64,000 bases of DNA, taken from positions 1 through 64,000 of the forward strand of contig NZ_JAMXFJ010000018.1 in NCBI RefSeq assembly GCF_025460805.1. Direction: 5' to 3'. The notes beneath the pieces are model-generated. The model ran no database searches. It was not told the DNA's origin and saw nothing but the letters and a program-made list of their open reading frames with translations. The first letter of the stretch is position 1. Each line of letters opens with the position of its first letter. This DNA comes from Microvirga sesbaniae. Its GTDB lineage: Bacteria; Pseudomonadota; Alphaproteobacteria; Rhizobiales; Beijerinckiaceae. The translations under genes were made by a program, and so were the position numbers. Shown piece after piece: positions 20,501 to 28,742 of this stretch.

Positions 20501-21062
20501 GGGACGGTCCATCGGAATCGCGGGCCAGGGAGGCCGCCGCTTCCTTGGACGGCTCCGACGGGACCGGCGGCGGACCCGCCTCGACCTCGCCGGCCTGCAC
20601 GGGCGAGAAGGCGAGCGAGCCGTCCCGGTTGACCAGGACGCGCAACTGCAGGTCCCGCACCTCGATGGCCCTGGGCTGAAGGTTGGCGGTCAGCAGAGAC
20701 ATGAGGTCGACGCTGAAGATCGCATAAGGCGCCCGCAGCACGAGGTCGCCGCCGGGCGCCCGAATATCGAGGCCGTTCGCCCTCAGGGCCGGCGAGCCGT
20801 CATGAAGCTCGATGGCAGTATTCCGTAGCGTTACGTCCCAGCCTGGCCCAATGCGGGCCGCCAGGGCCCCCGCGACCCGTTCCGGCAGGCTCCCGAAGCT
20901 CATGGGAGCCGCGGAGAGACGCAGGTAAAGCAGACCCATGGCAACCGCCACGAAGACGACAAGGCCGAGCTTCACATAGAGAGTGCCACGAAGAACGCGC
21001 TTGAAAAGGCTCCGTTTGACCGGGTCTCGCCGGGACAACGTAGGGCGGAATGGCAGCTTCAT
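17592..21062 (-). CDS. AsmA/YhdP-like DUF3971 envelope protein
   Basis: A very long protein (1156 residues) with one N-terminal membrane segment (VKLGLVVFVAVAMGLLYLRL) and a large periplasmic part. The periplasmic part is built of repeated beta-rich segments, with the DUF3971 region in the middle (SGMNVTGHVTGRKVAV, GFNIDPATMKG) and an AsmA-like C-terminal module (LGGFIDYARDRLDIAGTFVPA). The family spans the periplasm and is linked to phospholipid transport to the outer membrane. The ATG at 21062 is chosen over a TTG 18 bases upstream; neither has a strong ribosome site. It is divergent from the peroxiredoxin gene. Confidence 0.85.
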   Translation of the reverse strand: MKLPFRPTLSRRDPVKRSLFKRVLRGTLYVKLGLVVFVAVAMGLLYLRLSAAPMSFGSLPERVAGALAARIGPGWDVTLRNTAIELHDGSPALRANGLDIRAPGGDLVLRAPYAIFSVDLMSLLTANLQPRAIEVRDLQLRVLVNRDGSLAFSPVQAGEVEAGPPPVPSEPSKEAAASLARDSDGPSPVSGVVGSLLDLIVGPGSVLNALGQAELTNARLVFVDADGRERARFQRVDAAFDRTAGGGRRFAATVEGDQGPWQLDGDAVVEGDGAYRAGVVAKEVPIKDIVLLAGASELPATTDLEFSGRFDIAYAQGRITELRTRLESNAGTFQIEDKDTSPFPVERATIAAQWNEAEKALDLQELSLKGGDTKLLLQGRFATPVSGKPWRLSLGGRDLVWSGAAAGDRPLQVGEFSADLSGPDGVRINSLTLKGPELSARISGLIGATADPKGLHLDVRAEKTNIRSALRIWPEAVAPPVRRFLVSNLKAGRLDAIDLKVAMTGADIEKAVTGGPTPDDSLKIDFTISDGVLQVADGLPPISGMNVTGHVTGRKVAVRASSGLVQMAGNHALDASDGAFILDDYWDDQGLARIDFRLTGGADGLGALLLEPQIKEIAGFNIDPATMKGRTDLRVGIGLLVSHIPAFADLPLKVTGLVSDFAVDKFFGKDRLEGANLTIAYDRGDLVVKGDGKLAGSAAVIDLQKNRQGGQASVAFSLDEAARGRRGLSFGSQLTGTVGLKASLPLGASAPSTILVEADLAKAAVDQLIPGWVKPAGRPGKLTFTFVEGPTDEIRDLQLDSGTVQLKGNATLSAEGSLEKAELSTFKLSPGDDMRAQIERSGNVYKVAIRGNVGDARPFLKGGAAGSATPGPSGRNGAGQKDSKDFDLDLNLNILTGYNEEAITNAVIKASVRKDNLRQLDMKGRLGATDIIGRTLPDPGGPVVILQAQDAGSLLRFTDVYRRMSGGDLILQLATGDGPQAGHVILHSFALVNEPALRRIIPTQTQIIAGQDRAGNPQNVRVDVNEVQFTKARLEFTRNAGRLDFKDAAIWGNQIGFTLGGFIDYARDRLDIAGTFVPAYGLNNVFAQVPLFGPLLGGGQNEGLFAVNFRLNGQASAPSLTVNPLSAVAPGFLRKLFGVGANVEPQTGSLPTVPER

Positions 21063-21220
21063 TCTTGTGACGTAGGGCAATCCGGTTCTTGCGCTCGGGC
21101 GCTTGTCAGGGAATCAGAGTAAAGACCTTAACCGTCTCAGGTGCCTCCCGCGACTGTCCCTGTCAGTCGTGCACACCAGAGGTTTCCAAACAGTACATTC
21201 CGCCAAAAGGAAGGCGACCC

Positions 21221-21688
21221 ATGTCTCTTATCATCGGATCTCGAGCGCCGGCCTTCTCCCTGCCTGCGACAGATGGTCGACAGATCAGCCTGGAGAGCCT
21301 GAAGGGCCGCAAGGTCGTTCTCTACTTCTACCCCAAGGACGATACCAGCGGCTGCACCCTGGAGGCTCAGGCCTTTCAGGCCCTCAAGGCGGATTTCGCC
21401 GCCGCCGATACGGAGATCGTCGGCGTCTCGCCGGACTCCCTGAAGAGCCACGACCGGTTCCGTGCCAAGTACGGCCTCGCCTTCCCGCTCGCGTCGGACG
21501 AGGCCAAAACCATGCTGGAAGCCTATGGGGTCTGGGTCGAGAAGAGCATGTACGGGCGCCGATACATGGGCGTGGAGCGCACGACCGTCCTGATCGACCG
21601 TGCGGGCAACGTCGCCCAGGTCTGGAACAAGGTGAAGGTGGCGGGCCATGCGCAAGAGGTGCTGGCCGAAGCGAAAGCCTTGCGCTGA
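21221..21688 (+). CDS. bcp: Peroxiredoxin, BCP/PrxQ family
   Basis: A 155-residue thiol peroxidase, cytoplasmic, reducing hydrogen and organic peroxides. The peroxidatic cysteine is Cys45 in YPKDDTSGCTLEAQAF. This is the only cysteine in the protein, so the resolving cysteine present five residues later in Escherichia coli BCP is absent (Gln here); an external thiol must regenerate it. AAGGAAGG lies before the ATG at 21221, which is preferred over upstream starts in the same frame. Confidence 0.92.
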   Translation: MSLIIGSRAPAFSLPATDGRQISLESLKGRKVVLYFYPKDDTSGCTLEAQAFQALKADFAAADTEIVGVSPDSLKSHDRFRAKYGLAFPLASDEAKTMLEAYGVWVEKSMYGRRYMGVERTTVLIDRAGNVAQVWNKVKVAGHAQEVLAEAKALR

Positions 21689-21762
21689 CAGCCCCTTCCC
21701 TTGTTGCGTGGCGAGATCTTTGATGTTCTATTGTTTCATTTCGGGGTGAGGGGCAGCGTTGC

Positions 21763-22905
21763 ATGATGCCGGACTACAAAGCCATTCTGGGTGGATACAA
21801 CTGGAACTCTGAGCCAACCCTCGTCCCGCAGAGGTGTCCGATCTTCCTCACCTACTCGTTCGTGCCGGACTGGGGCGAGAAGCGCTTCAATGCCACCGAT
21901 CAGAAGCTAGCCCGCTATGCCCTCAAGCAGTGGGGTGACGCTTGCGGCATTCGCTTCCTCGAGACGAAGAGCGGCAATGCGGAGATAACGTTCGGATGGT
22001 ATACCTCCTATTTCGACAGCACCGTGGTCGCGTATGCCGGATTTCCCGAACTCTACAATGTCGATGACGTCGATCCAGGTGCAGTTCTGGAACGCGCTTT
22101 CGATGCCGGCGGGGTGCATTTCAATACGCAGTACAAGGAAGATCTGAAGAACACGTCCTACCAGACCTATGTTCTCCTCCACGAGATCGGCCACGCCCTT
22201 GGGCTGAAGCACCCGTTCCACACGTCTCCGTTCAACAGAAAAAAGCTCAGCGACGCGGACGACCATTCGAAGAACACCGTCATGAGCTACGACAACGGCG
22301 ACAGCACGGTTTATCCGACCAAGCTGGGCCCGTTGGACAAGCTCGCCATCAGGGAAATCTACGGGTCGTCCAAAGCCGATGCAAAACATGTTGCGGCGTG
22401 GTCGTGGAACAAGCGTACGGAAACACTGACCCAGATCGGCAAGGACATCGGGGACAGGGTTCACGGGACAGGCGTCAAGGACGTCATTCAGGGGCGCGGC
22501 GGCAACGACCGCCTGCTCGGCCACGACGGTGCCGACACTCTCAACGGTGGGACAGGGAATGATACTCTGTATGGCGGTGACGGCGAAGACGTGTTCGTTT
22601 TCGATTCCCTCCTCGACCACATCGGGAATGTCGACAAGATCATCGAACTCGAAGAGGACGATTCGATCTATCTGTCCTCGGCCGTCTTCACGACACTCCC
22701 GCTCGGGCAACTCAGTCCGCAGAATTTCTCCGAATACTACACTCCGGACGCCAGGGGCTACATCGTCTTGGACGATGAGAGCAACCAACTCTACTTCGAT
22801 CCGGATGGATCGGGCGCTGCAGAAAAGGTCCTTTTCGCGCGGTTCACGAGGAACTGGCACGATTCGGCAATGCACCTGAGCGCATCGGACTTTTACGTCG
22901 TCTGA
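21763..22905 (+). CDS. Serralysin-like M10 metalloprotease with RTX repeats
   Basis: A 380-residue secreted-type zinc protease. The catalytic motif HEIGHALGLKH (His140, Glu141, His144, His150) and the Met-turn VMSYDN (Met174) fit the M10B serralysin family. Calcium-binding RTX nonapeptides follow at about 244-278 (GGTGNDTLYGGDGEDVF). There is no Sec signal; the C-terminus SDFYVV resembles a type I secretion signal. No type I exporter genes are within this window. By eye its coding sequence is richer in A and T than the neighbours, which may point to transfer. Confidence 0.9.
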   Translation: MMPDYKAILGGYNWNSEPTLVPQRCPIFLTYSFVPDWGEKRFNATDQKLARYALKQWGDACGIRFLETKSGNAEITFGWYTSYFDSTVVAYAGFPELYNVDDVDPGAVLERAFDAGGVHFNTQYKEDLKNTSYQTYVLLHEIGHALGLKHPFHTSPFNRKKLSDADDHSKNTVMSYDNGDSTVYPTKLGPLDKLAIREIYGSSKADAKHVAAWSWNKRTETLTQIGKDIGDRVHGTGVKDVIQGRGGNDRLLGHDGADTLNGGTGNDTLYGGDGEDVFVFDSLLDHIGNVDKIIELEEDDSIYLSSAVFTTLPLGQLSPQNFSEYYTPDARGYIVLDDESNQLYFDPDGSGAAEKVLFARFTRNWHDSAMHLSASDFYVV

Positions 22906-22951
22906 ACGGAAACCGGTTTCGCGCCTAGAGGCGAGTCGCTCTGCCATGATC

Positions 22952-22988
22952 TGGCAAGAGCGGCGGCAAGAGCGCCCGCAAGAGCGCC
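22952..22988. repeat. Three tandem 12-base repeats
   Basis: GGCAAGAGCGGC, GGCAAGAGCGCC and CGCAAGAGCGCC follow one another just beyond the 3' end of prfB. They are short and of no obvious function. Confidence 0.6.
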
Positions 22989-23008
22989 GGCTCGCCGGTC
23001 ACAGGTGC

Positions 23009-24137
23009 CTAATCGATATCCTCGACCTCCGCGTCGCCGCCATAGACGCGCTGGGCGAGCGAGGCCTCCATGAAGGGATCGAGGTCGCCGTCGAGCACGT
23101 CCTGCGGGCTCGTCGACTGGGTGCCCGTGCGCAGGTCCTTCACCATCTGGTAGGGCTGCAGCACGTAGGATCGGATCTGGTGGCCCCAGCCGATATCCGT
23201 CTTGGCCGCGGCCTCCGCGTTGGCCTTCTCCTCGCGCTTCTTCAGCTCGGCCTCGTAGAGACGCGCGCGCAGCATGTTCCAGGCCGTCGCCCGGTTCTTG
23301 TGCTGGGAGCGCTCCTGCTGGCAGGCCACGACGATGCCGCTCGGGATGTGCGTGATGCGCACCGCCGAGTCCGTGGTGTTCACGTGCTGGCCGCCGGCGC
23401 CCGAGGAGCGGAACGTGTCGATCCGGCAGTCGGATTCCTTGATCTCGATGTTGATGCGGTCGTCCACCACCGGATAGACCCACACGGACGCGAAGCTCGT
23501 GTGGCGGCGGGCGTTCGAATCGTAGGGCGAGATGCGCACGAGGCGGTGCACGCCGGATTCGGTCTTGAGCCAGCCATAGGCGTTGTGGCCCTTGATCAGG
23601 AGCGTGGCGCTCTTGATGCCGGCCTCTTCGCCGTCGGTGATCTCGAGGAGCTCGACCTTGTACTTCCGGCGCTCGGCCCAGCGGGCATACATGCGCTGGA
23701 GCATGTTGGCCCAGTCCTGGCTTTCCGTGCCGCCGGCGCCGGAATGGACTTCCACATACGTGTCATTCGCATCGGCCTCGCCCGAGAGCAGGGTCTCGAC
23801 CTGGCGGCGGGCCGCCTCCGCCTGGAGGTTGCGGATGGTCTCCTCGCCTTCCCGGATCGTGGCTTCGTCCTCCTCGGCCTCGCCGAGCTCGATCAGCGTG
23901 ATGGCATCCTCGAGCTCCTGCTCGAGGCGCTTCACGGCCGCGATCTGGTCCTCGAGGGACGTGCGCTCGCGCATGATCTTCTGCGCGGCGTCCGCATCGT
24001 TCCAGAGGTTGGGGTCCTCGGCCTGGGCGTTCAGTTCCGCGAGGCGTCGCTGGGCAGTATCCCAGTCAAAGATGCCTCCTCAGCAGCCCGACTGACTGCT
24101 TGGTCTCTTCTACGAGATGTTGGATTTCGGCGCGCAT
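23009..24137 (-). CDS. prfB: Peptide chain release factor 2 (programmed +1 frameshift)
   Basis: The factor reads UGA and UAA stops and triggers peptide release with GGQ (SGAGGQHVNTTDSAVR). Translation starts at 24137 (MRAEIQHL), runs 23 codons and meets an in-frame TGA at 24066-24068. A one-base forward shift then continues at DWDTAQRR to 23009, giving about 375 residues. The shift site is canonical: AGGAGG three bases before CTT-TGA-C. This lets low RF2 levels raise RF2 synthesis. The codon-recognition tripeptide reads SPY (RISPYDSNARRH), where many bacteria have SPF. Confidence 0.96.
24066..24084 (-). promoter_or_regulatory. prfB: prfB +1 frameshift site
   Basis: On the minus strand the sequence is AGGAGG-CAT-CTT-TGA-C: an internal Shine-Dalgarno-like hexamer, slippery CTT and the in-frame stop. 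The spacing is the one known from Escherichia coli prfB. Confidence 0.95.
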
Positions 24138-24332
24138 CTTCTCTTCGCTGTCCGTCTCTTCTGATAGGGGCGTCTTAAGGGGAGCGCCGCCGGGTGTCAA
24201 AGGAACTTCCCCACACGGCAAGGGATTGCTCCGCGACCGGAGAACCGGCCGGGAGCAATCCGTTCTCGCTCGGTGGAGGGCCGCTTCCATATGGTGGCCA
24301 GGCGGCTCAGTGCAACGGCTCAGTACAACGGC

Positions 24333-26780
24333 TCAGTACAATCCGCTGGGGCCCGCGCCCGCCTGCCTGGGCGCTCCCGGAGGAGGCGCCGGCGCATATT
24401 CGGCCTGCGGAACCTCGTCAGGCTCCGGCGGCACGTATTCCGGCGGCGACTGGCCGGGCTTGAAGGCCTCGAGGATCGTCCCGCCGCCCTCGCCGCCCGC
24501 GCGGGTGCCGGTGGCGGCGTTGACGCGGATCAGCTTGATGCCGGGAGGAACGCGGAACGGCGTCGCCGGCTTGTCCTTGAGCGCCAGCTGCATGAAGTCG
24601 CGGAAGACCGGGGCGGCGTACTGGCCCGCCGTCGCCGCATTGCCGAGGGATTTGGGCTGGTCATAGCCGAGGAACACGCCGACGGCGAGGTCGGGCGAGA
24701 AGCCGACGAACCACACGTCCTTGGCGTCATTGGTGGTGCCCGTCTTGCCGGCGAGCGGCTTGCCGACCGCCTTGACCGTCTGGGCCGTGCCGCGCTGGAC
24801 CACGCCTTCGAGGATCGAGGTGATCTGGTAGGCGGTCAGCGGGTCGAGGACCTGCTCCCGGGTGTCGGTCAGCTTGGGCGCCGCGCCGCCGTCCCACTTG
24901 TCCGCATCGCAGCTGGTGCATTTGCGGTCGTCGTGGCGGTAGATGGTCCGGCCGTTGCGATCCTGGATCTGGTCGATCAGGGTCGGCTTGATGCGGCGGC
25001 CGCCATTGGCGAACATGGAATAGGCCGACGTCATGCGCATGACCGTGGTCTCGCCGGCGCCGAGCGACATGGAGAGCAGCGGCAGCAGATCGTCATAGAC
25101 CCCGAAGCGACGGGCATATTCCGAGATGGCCGGCATGCCGACCTCGTTGGCGAGGCGCACCGTCATGAGGTTCTTGGAATGCTCGACGCCATAGCGCAGC
25201 GTGCGCAGACCGCCCGACTTCCCGTCGTAGTTCGAGGGCGCCCAGGCCGCCTGCCCGGGCCCCATATCGAGCACGAAGGGCGAATCCATGATCTGGTTCG
25301 AGGGCGTGTAGCCGTTGTCGAGGGCCGTCGCATAAACGATCGGCTTGAACGAGGAGCCCGGCTGGCGCATGGCCTGAATGGCCCGGTTGAACTCGCTCTG
25401 GTCGTAGGAGAAGCCGCCCACCATGGCGTGGACGCGGCCCGTGTTGGGATCCATGGCCACGATGGCGCCCGAGATCTCGGGGATCTGGCGCAGGCGGAAC
25501 TGGCCCGGCTTGTCGGAGAGCGGCTCCACATAGACCACGTCGCCCACCGAGACGGCCCGCTCGACGGGCCGGCGGGTCCATTTGGCGCCATCGGCCGTCA
25601 CGAGGCCGGTCTCGCGGTCCTTGCCGACCTGACCGGAGGACTCGCGCTTGGGCTGGAGGCCGATCTTGGCCCGGCCTCCAGCCACCTCCAGCACGACGGC
25701 GAGGCGCCAGGGCTGAACGTCGCCCAGGGCCGGCACCTCGGCCAGCGCCAGACCCCACTCGCGGCCCGCGAGATCGATCTTCTGATGCGCGCCGCGCCAT
25801 CCGCGCGCCTCGTCGAAGCGCACGAGACCGTCGACCAGGGCCTTGCGGGCCATGGCCTGCATCTTGGGATCGAGGGTGGACCGGATCAGCAGGCCGCCCT
25901 CGTAGAGGGTCTCCTCGCCATAGCGCTCGGCGATGTCGCGGCGCACGCCCTCGGCGAAGTAGCCCGAAGCGATGCTGTTCGGGGAGACCACCCGCGGCTT
26001 GACGTTGAGCGGTTCCTTCTGGGCCTCGTCGGCGGCCTCCTTCGAGATGTACCCGTTGGCGGCCATGCGCTCGATCACCCAGTTCCGGCGCTCGATGGCG
26101 GCCTTGCGCTGGCGGAACGGATGATAGTTGTTAGGCCCCTTGGGAAGCGCCGCGATATAGGCGGCCTCGGCGATGGTCAGCTCGTGGATGGACTTGCCGA
26201 AATAGTCGAGCGCGGCCGCCGCGACCCCGTGCAGGTTGCGCCCGGGGGTCAGGGTGCCCAGGAAGATCTCGTTGAGGTAGAGCTCGAGGATCTTGTCCTT
26301 GGAGAAGGTGGATTCCATCCGCAGAGCGATCAGCGCCTCGCGGATCTTGCGCTCGTAGCTGCGCTCATTGCCCACGAGGAAGTTCTTGGCGACCTGCTGG
26401 GTGATGGTGGACGCGCCCTGCTCCCGGGCCCCGCCGGACCGCAAATTGACCACGACCGCGCGCACCAAGCCCTCGGGATCGATGCCCACATGCTTGTAGA
26501 AATTCTTGTCCTCGGCCGAGAGGAACGCCCCAATCACGACCTTGGGCATAGCCTGGATCGGCACGTAGAGACGGCGCTCGCGGGCATATTCGGCGATCAG
26601 GCTGCCGTCCGCCGCATGGATGCGGGTCATGACGGGCGGCTCGTAGTTGGCGAGCTGGGCGTGATCCGGCAGATCCTTCGAATAGAACCAGAACCCATAG
26701 GCCAGCCCGACGGCGCCGATCAGGAAGAAGATCGCTCCAACGCTGAAGAGAAAGCCGAAAAATCGTAGGACGAAGCGCAT
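24333..26780 (-). CDS. mrcA: Penicillin-binding protein 1A (bifunctional)
   Basis: An 815-residue class A PBP anchored by one N-terminal membrane helix (VGAIFFLIGAVGLAYGFWFY). The glycosyltransferase domain (about 50-230) has EDKNFYKHVGID and QGASTITQQVAKNF. The transpeptidase domain has SSFK (Ser-x-x-Lys), SKN and KTGTT motifs. It polymerises and crosslinks peptidoglycan in the periplasm. The ATG at 26780 (MRFVLRFFGF) is chosen over one five codons upstream because homologues begin there; neither has a strong ribosome site. The end is proline/alanine-rich. The amidase gene lies just upstream on the same strand, so both are likely co-expressed. Confidence 0.95.
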   Translation of the reverse strand: MRFVLRFFGFLFSVGAIFFLIGAVGLAYGFWFYSKDLPDHAQLANYEPPVMTRIHAADGSLIAEYARERRLYVPIQAMPKVVIGAFLSAEDKNFYKHVGIDPEGLVRAVVVNLRSGGAREQGASTITQQVAKNFLVGNERSYERKIREALIALRMESTFSKDKILELYLNEIFLGTLTPGRNLHGVAAAALDYFGKSIHELTIAEAAYIAALPKGPNNYHPFRQRKAAIERRNWVIERMAANGYISKEAADEAQKEPLNVKPRVVSPNSIASGYFAEGVRRDIAERYGEETLYEGGLLIRSTLDPKMQAMARKALVDGLVRFDEARGWRGAHQKIDLAGREWGLALAEVPALGDVQPWRLAVVLEVAGGRAKIGLQPKRESSGQVGKDRETGLVTADGAKWTRRPVERAVSVGDVVYVEPLSDKPGQFRLRQIPEISGAIVAMDPNTGRVHAMVGGFSYDQSEFNRAIQAMRQPGSSFKPIVYATALDNGYTPSNQIMDSPFVLDMGPGQAAWAPSNYDGKSGGLRTLRYGVEHSKNLMTVRLANEVGMPAISEYARRFGVYDDLLPLLSMSLGAGETTVMRMTSAYSMFANGGRRIKPTLIDQIQDRNGRTIYRHDDRKCTSCDADKWDGGAAPKLTDTREQVLDPLTAYQITSILEGVVQRGTAQTVKAVGKPLAGKTGTTNDAKDVWFVGFSPDLAVGVFLGYDQPKSLGNAATAGQYAAPVFRDFMQLALKDKPATPFRVPPGIKLIRVNAATGTRAGGEGGGTILEAFKPGQSPPEYVPPEPDEVPQAEYAPAPPPGAPRQAGAGPSGLY

Positions 26781-26889
26781 CCGAAGGTGTTCCATGACGG
26801 CGCCGGTGGCGCCCGTTTAAGCAGATCTTGAAACGCGCATTCTCGTTACCCGATGAATCGCGCCCCCGCTACGGGTATGCACACTCTAT

Positions 26890-28137
26890 CTATGGTAAAA
26901 CTGCGGCAGAGCCCCTGCGGGCGAATCGCGCGGCGAAAAAGCGGTCGACCGCGACCGACATGGCGGAGACCATCTTGGCGCGCCAATCCTCGGACATCAG
27001 CATGTCCAGGTCCTTCTGGCTCGACAGGTAGCCGAGCTCGACCAGGACGGACGGAACGTCGTGCGCCCGCAGCACCTGGAAGCGGGCCTGCCGGTGAGGG
27101 TTCTTGTTGAGGCGCGCCACCGAGTCGAACTCGCCCACGAGGCGGCTGGCGAAGCTGTGGGAGAAGCCCCGCGTCTCCCTCAGGGTGAGCTCCATCAGGA
27201 TGTCCGAGACATCGTCCGGCATCTCGCCCGATTCGACGCCGGCCACCGCGTCCGCCTTGTTTTCGCGATCGGCCAGCCGGGCGGAATCGGCATCGGAGGC
27301 CCGTTCCGACCCGGTATAGACCGTCAGCCCCCTCACCTCCTGGCCGCCGGAGATCGAATCCGCGTGAACGGAGATGAACAGGTCGGCCTGGGCGGCCCGC
27401 GCGGCGCGGACCCGGTCCCCGAGGGACACGAACACGTCCTGATCGCGGGTCATGACGATCTTGTAGCGTCCGCTCTCCTCGAGCTTCTTCCTCAGCCGCT
27501 GGGCGAAGGACAGCACGAGGTCCTTCTCCACCACGTTGCCGGAGGAGGCGTTCGCCCCCGGATCGATACCGCCGTGACCGGCATCGATCACGATGACAGG
27601 CCGCGAATCCTTGGTCTCCGGGGCGACGGGCGCGGCGGAGGCCTCTCTGGTCACGGCAGAGCTCTCGAGCACCGCCTTGCGGAATTCCTCCCGCTCGGCG
27701 CGGGAGAGCTCGATCGTCAGGATGGTCGCCGCACCCGTGGAATCGGGCGCGGTGGTCATCCCCGAGACCACGGCCGGCTGGGTGAGCTCCATCACCACCC
27801 GGGAGCGACCCGGAGCAAAGAGACCGTAGCGGTACGACGCAATCAGCCCTTCCTTGCCGCGTCCGGACTCCTGGGGCAGGTGGAAGGCGACCTCCGGCAG
27901 ATCGACGATGACCCGGTCCGGACGCTCCATCAGGGAGACCTGGGCGGTCACCGCCTTCGACAGGGTTACCTTGAACCGGGTCTTCGCGCCGTCCGACTCG
28001 ACCGCGACCGCAGCCGCGATGGCCGGAGAAGCGACCTTCCCCCCTTCCGCGGCGGCGCGGGCATGGCCAGCTCCTCCGGCCATGCAGGCCAGCATGAGGC
28101 ACATGCCGATCAGGCGAATGAGGGGATGACGGGCCAT
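26890..28137 (-). CDS. N-acetylmuramoyl-L-alanine amidase with AMIN domain (AmiC-like)
   Basis: A 415-residue periplasmic amidase: signal peptide (residues 1-28), an AMIN domain that targets peptidoglycan or septa (about 40-150, with RPDRVIVDLPEV), and an Amidase_3 catalytic domain (about 178-405). Zinc ligands are visible in IDAGHGGIDPGA, a glutamate in VVEKDLV and a histidine in SVHADS; the catalytic glutamate is in VELGYLS. It cleaves the peptide from MurNAc during cell separation. It is upstream of the PBP1A gene on the same strand. Confidence 0.94.
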   Translation of the reverse strand: MARHPLIRLIGMCLMLACMAGGAGHARAAAEGGKVASPAIAAAVAVESDGAKTRFKVTLSKAVTAQVSLMERPDRVIVDLPEVAFHLPQESGRGKEGLIASYRYGLFAPGRSRVVMELTQPAVVSGMTTAPDSTGAATILTIELSRAEREEFRKAVLESSAVTREASAAPVAPETKDSRPVIVIDAGHGGIDPGANASSGNVVEKDLVLSFAQRLRKKLEESGRYKIVMTRDQDVFVSLGDRVRAARAAQADLFISVHADSISGGQEVRGLTVYTGSERASDADSARLADRENKADAVAGVESGEMPDDVSDILMELTLRETRGFSHSFASRLVGEFDSVARLNKNPHRQARFQVLRAHDVPSVLVELGYLSSQKDLDMLMSEDWRAKMVSAMSVAVDRFFAARFARRGSAAVLP

Positions 28138-28742
28138 CGTGATTGCTGCGAGTTCTCGCGTTCTTCCTATACTGATAGTCGGCCTTTGGTTAACGGAACC
28201 TCACGTCGCACGGACGTTTACTGAGATAGTGTTGCGTTCATAGCACAGTCACGCGGGATCTTGCCAAATGCCCCAATCGCTCTGTAATGATCTTGATCCC
28301 GTCCGGCATGGCCGAATCTGACGGCGGATCCGGAGGAGACGGTTGTGTTGACCGATCCTCCAGGAGACCCGTCACCCTCGACAGGCTCACGGACAGGACC
28401 AAATGGCGACGCTTGTCGCCACTCGCCGATGGCCGGTTTCCGGCTCATCGATATCTACGAAAGGGCCGTGTTGAATGGTTGCGCACGCGAAGTCAGGTCT
28501 GACCTTCGTTTCTGCACCGTTCGAATCGCGCGTCTCATCCCGCGCACGCCCGACCTCCACCCTTTCCGGCCACGAGCCGGCCCAATTCAACCCAGTATGC
28601 GCCCCAACGCGGCGCATGATGGCGATCGACAGCACTCCGAACGCAATCTCAGCCCGCCGCCCTCACCTGCGGCGTGCCCACCCGCCCACAATGCGGCCCC
28701 TGCCTCAGGTCCTGCCCTCGATCGCCATGTCGAGAGTTCAAC
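28138..28742. other. Long divergent region; candidate RNase E leader
   Basis: About 600 bases between the amidase start and rne, with no convincing gene. On the plus strand two adjacent hairpins stand out: GGCGAC-GCTT-GTCGCC (28405-28420), and a longer stem CGATGGCCGG-TTT-CCGGC(T)CATCG with one bulged base (28427-28450). In other bacteria rne has a long structured 5' UTR used for autoregulation; that function here is inference. Confidence 0.5.

Noticed and set aside
17517..20828. A very long open frame (over 1100 codons) on the plus strand
   Set aside because: It is antisense to the AsmA/YhdP-like gene, its product is arginine-rich low-complexity sequence without recognisable domains, and the minus-strand frame has a membrane helix and family motifs. 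Long antisense frames are expected at this GC content.
28510..28540. GTTCGAATC as a possible tRNA T-loop
   Set aside because: The flanking bases do not pair as a T-stem and no anticodon or acceptor arm is found nearby.
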